Assembly (NCBI GenBank): GCA_000494145.1
Contig: AWOE01000031.1
Location: 2,782-11,603, forward strand
DNA length: 8,822 nucleotides
Source of the DNA: Candidatus Calditenuaceae archaeon JGI OTU-1
Lineage (GTDB): Archaea > Thermoproteota > Nitrososphaeria_A > Caldarchaeales > Calditenuaceae
Direction of reading: 5' to 3'
Of this stretch, positions 1 to 5,425 are shown in pieces (the first letter of the stretch is position 1; every line of letters begins with the position of its first letter). The notes under the pieces were generated by a model. It saw only the letters and a list, made by a program, of their open reading frames with translations. It was not told where the DNA came from and made no database searches. The position numbers were made by a program, and so were the translations under genes.

Positions 1-1
1 C

Positions 2-421
2 CACTCGATAGCGAGGAGATCACAGCCCTTCATCAGGATGAAGGGGATGCACCCTCTCACAGAGCACTACTCGGCCATCGGGCCGGAGGTGAAGGTCGAC
101 CACGAGGGCAGGCAGCTCGGCGCGGTGGACAGGGAGCTAATCGAGGAGCTTAGCAGGTACGACCTCGTGCTGGTGGCGGGGCAGGCGAAGAGCCACTGCG
201 TCGCCTGGACCGTCGAGGACCTGATCTCGGCCTTCAGGGAAATCGACCCAGAATACGTCAGGAGGGTTCACCTCCTCGAGGACTGCACGTCTCCCGTCGT
301 CGTTCGGGGCGTCGTGGATTACACCGAGCGGGCTGACGCGTACTTCCGCAAGTTCGCCGCAGAGGGGGCGAGGGTTGTCCGGTCGACCGAAAGCCTCTCC
401 AGGTGGATCGCCGGGTTCTGA
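2..421 (+). CDS. Isochorismatase/nicotinamidase-like cysteine hydrolase, C-terminal part (5' end outside window)
   Basis: This is the C-terminal 139 codons of a cysteine hydrolase of the isochorismatase superfamily, which hydrolyses amide or ester bonds (nicotinamidase is one member) with an Asp-Lys-Cys triad in the cytoplasm. The frame is open from base 2, with no stop before an internal ATG at 38. The residues ahead of that ATG (SQPFIRM) read as protein, so the gene enters from the left. The segment MKGMHPLTEHYSA holds the likely catalytic lysine (codon 41-43). VLVAGQAKSHCVAWT carries the likely nucleophilic cysteine (codon 197-199), as in the family pattern of a Gly-x-Ala-x-x-x-Cys turn. 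The catalytic Asp and the first half of the fold lie outside the window. The stop at 419-421 is followed by AGGAGGGA and then the PAC2 gene on the same strand, so the two may be cotranscribed. The exact substrate cannot be told. Confidence 0.82.
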   Translation, partial: HSIARRSQPFIRMKGMHPLTEHYSAIGPEVKVDHEGRQLGAVDRELIEELSRYDLVLVAGQAKSHCVAWTVEDLISAFREIDPEYVRRVHLLEDCTSPVVVRGVVDYTERADAYFRKFAAEGARVVRSTESLSRWIAGF

Positions 422-459
422 CAGGAGGGAATGACTGATTAGGAGCGTGGGCAGGGTTG

Positions 460-466
460 AGGAGGT
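460..466 (+). promoter_or_regulatory. Shine-Dalgarno site setting the PAC2 start
   Basis: AGGAGGT matches the archaeal anti-Shine-Dalgarno sequence and lies 5 nt before GTG 472. It falls inside the longer reading from TTG 457, which argues that the shorter start is used. A second AGGAGGG at 423-429 precedes only a three-codon frame (ATG at 431, TAG at 440-442) and has no evident role. Confidence 0.6.
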
Positions 467-471
467 TGAGG

Positions 472-1191
472 GTGCTGGATTCGGGACCGAGGACCGAGGT
501 CTTCTACGAGGAGGGGATGAGCGACTACTACCTCGAGGACGCCACCTTCATCGAGGGCCTCCCCGGGATAGGGATGGTCTCGAAGGTCGCGGTCGCCCAC
601 ATCCTCGATGCCCTCCGTGACCGCGCCAAGAGGATCTGCCGGCTCTACTCGCCCGAGTTCCCGTCGCCGGCCTTCGTCTCCGACGGCAGGCTTCTCCTGA
701 ACTTCGCGGACCTCTACGCCGTCGAGAGCCCTTCGCCGACGCTGATCCTCTACGGCACCTCCCAGCCCTCATCGAGCTACGGTCAGCACGAGTTCTGCTA
801 CACGGTGATCGAGCTGGCGAGGAAGCACGGCGCGAGGCGCGTCTTCACCGTCGGAGGGCTCGGCGGGAGGGAAGGCATATCTCCGAGGAGGGAGGTCTTC
901 TGCTCCTCGACCGACAAGGAGAACCTGGAGAAGTTCGCCAAGCTCGTCGAGGGACACGTCTACAGCGGCCAGATCGTCGGCGCCGTAGGGATCCTGATGA
1001 ACCTGGCCGGTCTCATGGGGATGGAGAACATGGGGATGCTGATCGAGGTCGGCGACTCGACGCCCGACTACTACGCCTGCCGGAGGGCCGTGTGGGTCCT
1101 GAACAGGCTGGCGAACCTGGGGCTCGAAGACGTCACGGTCGACGAGCTGATGAGGTCGTACGTAAGGGCCGCAGCGAGGCTCGACGTCTGA
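472..1191 (+). CDS. PAC2 family protein (proteasome assembly chaperone homologue)
   Basis: This is a 239-residue member of the PAC2 family (archaeal PbaA/PbaB-like), cytoplasmic proteins related to eukaryotic PAC1/PAC2 that bind 20S proteasome alpha subunits and assist assembly; many members are not characterised. Visible hallmarks are the N-terminal FIEGLPGIGMVSKVAVAHI (about residues 26-44), the mid-protein LILYGTSQPSS and FTVGGLGGREGISPRREVF, and the late GQIVGAVGILMNLAGLMG, all at family positions. The length is normal. The C terminus reads RAAARLDV and lacks the HbYX proteasome-docking tail described for PbaB. Start choice: GTG at 472 has AGGAGGT at 460-466 with 5 nt between. A TTG at 457 in the same frame gives five extra residues but has no good ribosome-binding site. 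It sits 50 nt after the cysteine hydrolase on the same strand and converges with the Sm-like gene, 12 bp between stops. Confidence 0.85.
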   Translation: MLDSGPRTEVFYEEGMSDYYLEDATFIEGLPGIGMVSKVAVAHILDALRDRAKRICRLYSPEFPSPAFVSDGRLLLNFADLYAVESPSPTLILYGTSQPSSSYGQHEFCYTVIELARKHGARRVFTVGGLGGREGISPRREVFCSSTDKENLEKFAKLVEGHVYSGQIVGAVGILMNLAGLMGMENMGMLIEVGDSTPDYYACRRAVWVLNRLANLGLEDVTVDELMRSYVRAAARLDV

Positions 1192-1203
1192 ACGGCAGAA
1201 GCG

Positions 1204-1635
1204 TCATCCAGCCGATCGCGACTCGGCTCTCCACTCCTCCCAGATCCTCCTCACCCTCTCCGCCACGGGCCCTGTCCCCTCCGTGAGGCCGTCCTTCGTC
1301 ACCCTCACACGCTCCATCACGACTATGACCCCTGCGTCCCTCAGGTACCTCACCATGTTCGGGAAGACCCTGTTGAGCCTCTCGTAGAGGCCCATCAGGT
1401 CAGGACCCTCCTCGACCACCTCGATCGTCGCGATCTCGCTCCCGGAGACGAAGAGCCTCCTGGCGCTCCTCCTCTCCTCTATCACCGCGTCGGAGAGCCA
1501 GAGGCTGTAATCGGACTGGTTGAAGGCCACGACCCTTCCTGCGATCTTCTGACCGGACTTAAGCGTGACCGTGACCGATTTGTCCAGGAGCGTCGCGAAC
1601 TCCTCGGCGAACCTTTTGGACGCTATCGCTGACAC
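1204..1635 (-). CDS. Sm-like (LSm) protein with C-terminal extension, SmAP3-type
   Basis: This is a 143-residue archaeal Sm-like protein. The family forms ring oligomers that bind RNA. The N-terminal Sm fold covers about residues 10-75: VTVTLKSGQKIAGRVVAF with the Sm1 glycine, LWLSDA, and the Sm2-like LFVSGSEIATIEV. A C-terminal region of about 70 residues follows, with ERLNRVFPNMVRYL, VIVVMERVRVT and GTGPVAERVRRIWEEW. This two-domain layout is that of crenarchaeal SmAP3, known from Pyrobaculum, and is longer than a minimal 75-80-residue SmAP. Residues that hold uridine in canonical SmAPs are changed (see findings). Start: GTG at 1635 is the first possible start after an in-frame TGA at 1654-1656, and a GGTGGTG stretch at 1641-1647 lies 5 nt upstream. 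It lies 92 nt downstream of the oxidoreductase on the same strand, so cotranscription is possible but unproven. Confidence 0.83.
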   Translation of the reverse strand: MSAIASKRFAEEFATLLDKSVTVTLKSGQKIAGRVVAFNQSDYSLWLSDAVIEERRSARRLFVSGSEIATIEVVEEGPDLMGLYERLNRVFPNMVRYLRDAGVIVVMERVRVTKDGLTEGTGPVAERVRRIWEEWRAESRSAG

Positions 1636-1727
1636 CTCACCACCACCCGACGATCACGATAGCTTCGGCTTGCTGATAGAGCTTTGGCGAGATGGGATAT
1701 CTGGAGCCGCTGAGCGAACAGGCCCTT

Positions 1728-3695
1728 TTAGGAGCCCCTGTTGGTGACCAGGCGCTTGACGTCGGTCCTCAGCACGGTCTTGATCGCGTCCCGGACCTCG
1801 GTCATGGTGAACGGTCTCCCGTTGAACTTCACGATCTGGTTGGTCGGCTCTATCCCGGCGGTCATCTTCATCAGCATCCCCAGCTGTCCCATGTAGTTCT
1901 GCTCGACGTCTATGATCTTCCTGGCACCGCCCAGAATCTCCCTCACGAGCTCCGCCGGGAACGGCCACAGGAGCCTGACCTGGAGGAAGGCCAGCTTGCG
2001 GTCGAACCCTTCCTCGCGGAGGAGTTCGAGGGCGTCGAGGATCGGGCCCTTCGTCGATCCCCAGCTGACGATCCATACGTCGGCTGACTGGTCTCCGTAG
2101 ACGCTCACCTTCTCCTCAGGCGGTATCTCCTTGGCCGCGAGCTCGAGCTTCCTCATCCTCTTCTCCATCATCGCAGTCCTGGTGTACGGGTCCTCGGAGA
2201 TGTGGCCGAGCTCGTCGTGCTCGTCTCCGGTGTTCCAGAAAGTGACGCCCTTCGTCCCGATCGGAACCCTCGGCGAGACTCCGGACTCCGTAATCTCGAA
2301 CCGCTTGTACTCCTTCCCCGTCATGTCGCCGTCGACGTAGAGTCCCCTGTCGATGACCGCCCTCGCCGGATCGGGGACGGGGATGCTCTGGGTCGAGTTG
2401 GCGATCGATTTGTCGAGGAGGTGGATGACCGGCATCTGGTAACGCTCGGCGTAGTTGAAGGCCTTTACCGTGTCGTAGAAGGCCTCCTCCATGTCCCCAG
2501 ACGCTAAGACGATCCTGGGCGCCTCGCCGTGACCCGCGAAGATCGAGAAGAGGAGGTCGGACTGCTCGTGCCTGGTCGGGAGGCCGGTGCTTGGTCCTCC
2601 CCTCGAGTATATTGTGATGACCACCGGAACCTCGTTGATGCTGGCCCAGTCGAGGCCCTCGGGCATCAGCGAGAACCCCGGACCAGAGGTGGCCGTCGAC
2701 GCTCTGACGCCGGCGAGGGCGCCGCCGATGGCCATGTCAATAGCGGCCAGCTCGTCCTCGGTCTGGACGACAACTATGTTCCCCCTCTCGCTCAACACCC
2801 TCGTCTCGGCCAGCTCGGGGTAGTCGAGCTCGCCATCGGCTGTGATGCCGAACTCCATCTTGTCCTCGAGGTAGAAGCTCTCGTCGGCCGCAGGGGTGAT
2901 GGGGTAATAGGTCTGGAGCCTGCATCCGGCGACGATCTTTCCGAGGCCGACGATGGTGGTGCCGTTGACGAGGATCCTCCTGGTGCCGTTGGGGATGGGT
3001 TTGAGCGCGATGCCGATCGACTCTCCCTGGAAGTGCTCGTCGAAGTAATCGTAAGCGACCTGGGCCGCCACCATGTTGTTCCTCACGATGGCCCTCTTCG
3101 CCCTGAAGGCGTAGCTTAGGCCCTTCTCGAGGTTCTCGAGCTCTCCGCCGACGAGCCTGAAGGAGACGGCCACGGCAAGGGTGTTGACCATCCGCGTGAG
3201 GGCGCTCAGCTGCTGTTCGCCAATCAGATCCCCGACCCTCTTCAACAGGTCCATGTAGGGTACCGGGAAGACCTTGACGCCCGATTCGTTGACGGCCTTC
3301 ACGACGTCCTTCAGGTTGTCCGCCACGCCCATCTCCCCGAGCTGCTTCTCGATCCGCGCCATCTCCTCCGGCTCGAGCATCGACTGGTTCTTCAGCCGCT
3401 CGCCCTCGAGGTACCTGTCGTAGATCAGCGCCCCTCCCTTCATCACATCGAAGGCATGCCTGAATACGGTCTCGGCGTCGAAGGAGGTGAGGACGTGGAC
3501 CTCGTCGGTCACGCTCCTTACGGGCCCCTCGGATGCGACCACCGTGAAGTAGCTGTGCCTCCCCTTGATGTTCGAGAAGTACTCCCTCTTTCCGAAGACG
3601 TTGTACCCGGCCGAGGCGACCGCATAGGCGAAGGCGTTAGCGGACGAGTCGACCCCGCTTCCCTGCGCTCCACCTATCATCCAGCTGAATCGCAT
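1728..3695 (-). CDS. 2-oxoacid:ferredoxin oxidoreductase, fused gamma-alpha subunit
   Basis: This is the large, 655-residue subunit of a two-subunit archaeal 2-oxoacid:ferredoxin oxidoreductase, which oxidatively decarboxylates pyruvate, 2-oxoglutarate or similar acids to acyl-CoA and reduced ferredoxin in the cytoplasm. The gamma part comes first (about residues 1-210): MRFSWMIGGAQGSGVDSSA, then REYFSNIKGRHSYF. The alpha part follows, with the YPITP motif (residues 264-268) and RGGPSTGLPT, whose Arg365 and Thr374 match the functionally important Arg and Thr of the Sulfolobus enzyme. The length is typical of the fused form. The thiamine-diphosphate and iron-sulfur beta subunit, usually the next gene, is absent here: an Sm-like gene follows. 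Start: ATG 3695 begins at the conserved family N terminus. A GTG at 3707 would add four residues but lies upstream of the transcription start predicted from the CTTTAAG box. Substrate preference is not readable. Confidence 0.93.
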   Translation of the reverse strand: MRFSWMIGGAQGSGVDSSANAFAYAVASAGYNVFGKREYFSNIKGRHSYFTVVASEGPVRSVTDEVHVLTSFDAETVFRHAFDVMKGGALIYDRYLEGERLKNQSMLEPEEMARIEKQLGEMGVADNLKDVVKAVNESGVKVFPVPYMDLLKRVGDLIGEQQLSALTRMVNTLAVAVSFRLVGGELENLEKGLSYAFRAKRAIVRNNMVAAQVAYDYFDEHFQGESIGIALKPIPNGTRRILVNGTTIVGLGKIVAGCRLQTYYPITPAADESFYLEDKMEFGITADGELDYPELAETRVLSERGNIVVVQTEDELAAIDMAIGGALAGVRASTATSGPGFSLMPEGLDWASINEVPVVITIYSRGGPSTGLPTRHEQSDLLFSIFAGHGEAPRIVLASGDMEEAFYDTVKAFNYAERYQMPVIHLLDKSIANSTQSIPVPDPARAVIDRGLYVDGDMTGKEYKRFEITESGVSPRVPIGTKGVTFWNTGDEHDELGHISEDPYTRTAMMEKRMRKLELAAKEIPPEEKVSVYGDQSADVWIVSWGSTKGPILDALELLREEGFDRKLAFLQVRLLWPFPAELVREILGGARKIIDVEQNYMGQLGMLMKMTAGIEPTNQIVKFNGRPFTMTEVRDAIKTVLRTDVKRLVTNRGS

Positions 3696-3842
3696 CCGGT
3701 GAATCACTTGGAACCCCGGTCCTCTTAAAGCAATCTCGACCCTCCGGCTAGGTGTTCAGGACTCCGTGACCACGGCGCAGAAAGCGTATACGGTGCGGCA
3801 GGGTGAGCTCAGAAAAGGGCGAATGATTCTTCGCGTTCCGGG
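3696..3842. other. 147-bp spacer between hsp20 and the oxidoreductase gene
   Basis: I see no gene, tRNA or convincing small RNA here on either strand. It holds the oxidoreductase TATA-like box at 3724-3730. A four-T run on the minus strand (around 3815-3818), about 25 nt past the hsp20 stop, might help end the hsp20 transcript. The separate promoter suggests hsp20 and the oxidoreductase are independent units despite sharing a strand. Confidence 0.5.
3724..3730 (-). promoter_or_regulatory. Putative TATA box of the gamma-alpha oxidoreductase gene
   Basis: On the minus strand this reads CTTTAAG, a good archaeal box A in a GC-rich setting. A start of transcription about 26 nt downstream of its centre falls near 3701, leaving about 5 nt before ATG 3695. 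That implies a nearly leaderless message and excludes GTG 3707. GTGAT at 3703-3707 resembles a Shine-Dalgarno site but would then lie outside the transcript. Confidence 0.5.
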
Positions 3843-4415
3843 CTACTCGACCTTGATCCGCTTTGCGGGCTTCTTTCCGCCCCTCTTCGGAAGTATCACC
3901 TCAAGGACTCCGTTGTTGTAGTTGGCCTTAGAGTTCTCGGCGTCGACCTCTCCGGGAAGGTCCACCTCCTTGTAGTACTTCCTCTGGGGAGTGTCGACCT
4001 TGATGATCAGGCGGTTCTCCTGTAGGTCCAGCTGGATGTCCTCCTTCTGAACTCCTGGGACCTCGGCGATCACCCTGATCCTGTCCTCCTCCTCGAGTAC
4101 GTCGACCAGAGGCTCCCTCTCCACCGTCAGCATCGGCGGCTCACCCCTCCTTCCCGGCCTGACGTTCCCGAACTCCCTGATGACCGGCCTGCCGTCCGGT
4201 CCGATCGTTATCGAGTAGCCGTAGACGATGGGCCCGATCTCCCTCCTGACGCCCGTCGGAGTCCTGATCTCCCGGACTAGGTCCCTCGGAAGCTCCCGCT
4301 CGAAGCGCCTGAACTCCTCCTCGAACCAGCGCTCGAACTCCCTCATCATCTCGTCGATCAGCTCGAAGGGCCTGAACCTCCTCCTCCACCAGGGAGGCCA
4401 CCACTCGTCTCCCAT
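3843..4415 (-). CDS. hsp20: Small heat-shock protein, Hsp20/alpha-crystallin family
   Basis: This is a 190-residue cytoplasmic, ATP-independent holdase chaperone that forms large oligomers and binds unfolding proteins. The N-terminal arm (about 1-50) opens with MGDEWWPPWWRRRFRPF, followed by a charged, helix-prone stretch rich in Glu, Arg and Phe. A linker with YGYSITIGPDGRPVIREFGN, recurrent in an archaeal Hsp20 subgroup, leads to the alpha-crystallin domain (about 98-178). There EPLVDV, AEVPGVQKEDIQL and the A-x-x-x-x-GVL signature (ANYNNGVLEV, 164-173) are visible. The tail carries the I-x-V oligomerisation motif IKV at 187-189. Length and order are normal for archaeal members. Start: ATG 4415 has GAGGGG at 4418-4423 just upstream and a TATA-like box at 4447-4453. 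It is divergent from a hydroxyacid dehydrogenase, and the shared spacer contains an inverted repeat that could bind a regulator. Confidence 0.95.
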   Translation of the reverse strand: MGDEWWPPWWRRRFRPFELIDEMMREFERWFEEEFRRFERELPRDLVREIRTPTGVRREIGPIVYGYSITIGPDGRPVIREFGNVRPGRRGEPPMLTVEREPLVDVLEEEDRIRVIAEVPGVQKEDIQLDLQENRLIIKVDTPQRKYYKEVDLPGEVDAENSKANYNNGVLEVILPKRGGKKPAKRIKVE

Positions 4416-4424
4416 GACCCCTCG

Positions 4425-4465
4425 CCGTTCAAGCGTCGTCCAACAGTAAAAACATTAGTGAACGG
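4425..4465. repeat. Inverted repeat in the hsp20/dehydrogenase divergent promoter
   Basis: CCGTTCA at 4425-4431 and TGAACGG at 4459-4465 are a perfect 7-bp inverted repeat, with centres 34 bp apart. The pair brackets the AT-rich patch at 4447-4453 and reaches the predicted hsp20 transcription start near 4424. Two dimer half-sites on either side of a promoter would fit an operator for both genes. Chance occurrence is not excluded. Confidence 0.35.
4447..4453 (-). promoter_or_regulatory. Putative TATA box of hsp20
   Basis: On the minus strand this reads GTTTTTA, the only strongly AT-rich patch in the spacer. Transcription starting about 26 nt downstream would begin near 4424, giving a leader of about 9 nt that contains the GAGGGG before ATG 4415. 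On the plus strand the same patch (TAAAAAC) could serve the divergent dehydrogenase, but the spacing there is less convincing. Confidence 0.5.
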
Positions 4466-4468
4466 TGC

Positions 4469-4476
4469 GGAGGGAG
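4469..4476 (+). promoter_or_regulatory. Shine-Dalgarno site setting the dehydrogenase start
   Basis: GGAGGGAG lies 6 nt before GTG 4483, the spacing expected for a ribosome-binding site. In the longer reading from GTG 4465 it would be coding sequence, so it decides in favour of the shorter protein. Confidence 0.6.
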
Positions 4477-4482
4477 ACCTAC

Positions 4483-5376
4483 GTGATCGAGCGGGTCGGC
4501 TTCATAGGTCTCGGCCTGATGGGGAGGCCTATGGCCAGGAGGCTTCTCGCAGCCGGTTACGGGCTTACCGTCCACAACAGGAGCAGGGGGCCTGTCGAGG
4601 AGCTGGCGTCGATGGGTGCTGTCCCTGCCGGGTCGCCGAGGGAGGTGGCCGAGAGGTCGGAGGCCGTGCTCCTGATGCTGCCGGACTCCGCAGAGGTCGA
4701 GCAGGTGGTCCTCGGGAAGGACGGGCTCATCGAGGGGCTGAGGCCCGGATCGGTGGTCGTCGACTGCTCGACCGTTTCTCCAGAGACCGAGGTGAGGATA
4801 GCGGCGAAATTGAAGGAGATCGGTGTGGACTACCTTGACGCACCTGTGACGGGGAGCACGCCGGCTGCCGAGGGCGGTACCCTCACGTTCATGGTCGGAG
4901 GCGAGAGGGCAGCGTTCGAGAGGGTTCTGCCGATCCTAAGGCATTTGGGGTCGAGGATTGAGCACATGGGCCCGGTGGGACACGGCCAGCTGACGAAGCT
5001 CTGCAACCAGATCGCCGTGGCAGGGAACCTCCTCGCAGCGGCCGAGGCCGTTCTGTTCGCGAAGAGGGTGGGGCTCGATCCGAAGAGGGTGATCGAGGTG
5101 ATAGGGGCAGGTGCGGCGTCGTCCTGGCAGCTCGTCAACCTGGGCCCGAAGATGGTGGAGAGGGACTTCAGGCCGGGCTTCAAGGCGGTCCATCTGAAGA
5201 AGGACCTGAGGATCGTGATGGAGGTCTCCGAGAGGCACTCGCTCCCGCTACCGCTCGCTTCGCTGGCGTGGCAGATGGTGAGGTCCCTCGTGGCGTCGGG
5301 GTACGGAGAACAGGGCACGCAGGCGGTCATCGAGGTCCTCGAGAGGCTCGCGTCGGATCAGACGGCAGAGGGCTGA
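4483..5376 (+). CDS. NAD(P)-dependent beta-hydroxyacid dehydrogenase (3-hydroxyisobutyrate dehydrogenase family)
   Basis: This 297-residue protein belongs to the beta-hydroxyacid dehydrogenase family (3-hydroxyisobutyrate dehydrogenase, tartronate semialdehyde reductase, glyoxylate/succinic semialdehyde reductase), which interconverts 3-hydroxy acids and semialdehydes. The N terminus has the Rossmann motif VGFIGLGLMGRPMARRL (dinucleotide glycines 9, 11 and 14). NRS at 32-34, at the end of the second strand, suggests NADP(H) rather than NAD(H). The substrate loop DAPVTGSTPAAEGGTL starts at 119. The catalytic signature GHGQLTKLCNQ gives Lys172 and Asn175. Length is typical. Start: GTG 4483 has GGAGGGAG at 4469-4476 with 6 nt spacing and begins just before the Rossmann strand; GTG 4465 would add six residues and lie ahead of that site. 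It is divergent from hsp20 and convergent with srp54. Family assignment is firm, substrate is open. Confidence 0.92.
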   Translation: MIERVGFIGLGLMGRPMARRLLAAGYGLTVHNRSRGPVEELASMGAVPAGSPREVAERSEAVLLMLPDSAEVEQVVLGKDGLIEGLRPGSVVVDCSTVSPETEVRIAAKLKEIGVDYLDAPVTGSTPAAEGGTLTFMVGGERAAFERVLPILRHLGSRIEHMGPVGHGQLTKLCNQIAVAGNLLAAAEAVLFAKRVGLDPKRVIEVIGAGAASSWQLVNLGPKMVERDFRPGFKAVHLKKDLRIVMEVSERHSLPLPLASLAWQMVRSLVASGYGEQGTQAVIEVLERLASDQTAEG

Positions 5377-5405
5377 GGCGCTGAGGGCTCTGGGCAGATG
5401 GTTGA

Positions 5406-5423
5406 GGGCCGAAGGGGCGGCCC
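5406..5423. repeat. Short hairpin between convergent genes
   Basis: GGGCCG (5406-5411) and CGGCCC (5418-5423) form a perfect 6-bp all-GC stem around a 6-nt loop, in the 49-bp spacer between the stops of the dehydrogenase and srp54. It lacks a T-run on either strand, so it is not a typical terminator. It could slow polymerase from both sides or be chance in GC-rich DNA. Confidence 0.3.
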
Positions 5424-5425
5424 GG

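Noticed and set aside
38..421. ATG 38 as the true start of the cysteine hydrolase
   Set aside because: The frame is open upstream to the edge with protein-like sequence, and the first half of the fold, including the catalytic Asp, would be missing.
431..442. Three-codon frame after AGGAGGGA as a leader peptide for PAC2
   Set aside because: Only ATG-ACT-GAT-TAG, with just 2 nt between the purine motif and ATG. Nothing supports translation or attenuation.
1654..2076. A 140-codon minus-strand frame overlapping the end of the oxidoreductase gene
   Set aside because: Same strand but a different frame from the conserved oxidoreductase C terminus. The product is Arg/Asp/Pro repeat-like with no recognisable fold, and it does not encode a beta subunit.
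2611..2640. GTGATGA resembling the box C of a C/D guide RNA
   Set aside because: It lies antisense within the oxidoreductase coding region, and no matching box D/D'/C' set is arranged around it.
2529..3119. A 196-codon plus-strand frame, with several shorter ones, opposite the oxidoreductase
   Set aside because: Low-complexity Gly/Asp/Val/Arg composition and complete overlap with conserved alpha-subunit coding sequence mark it as a shadow frame.
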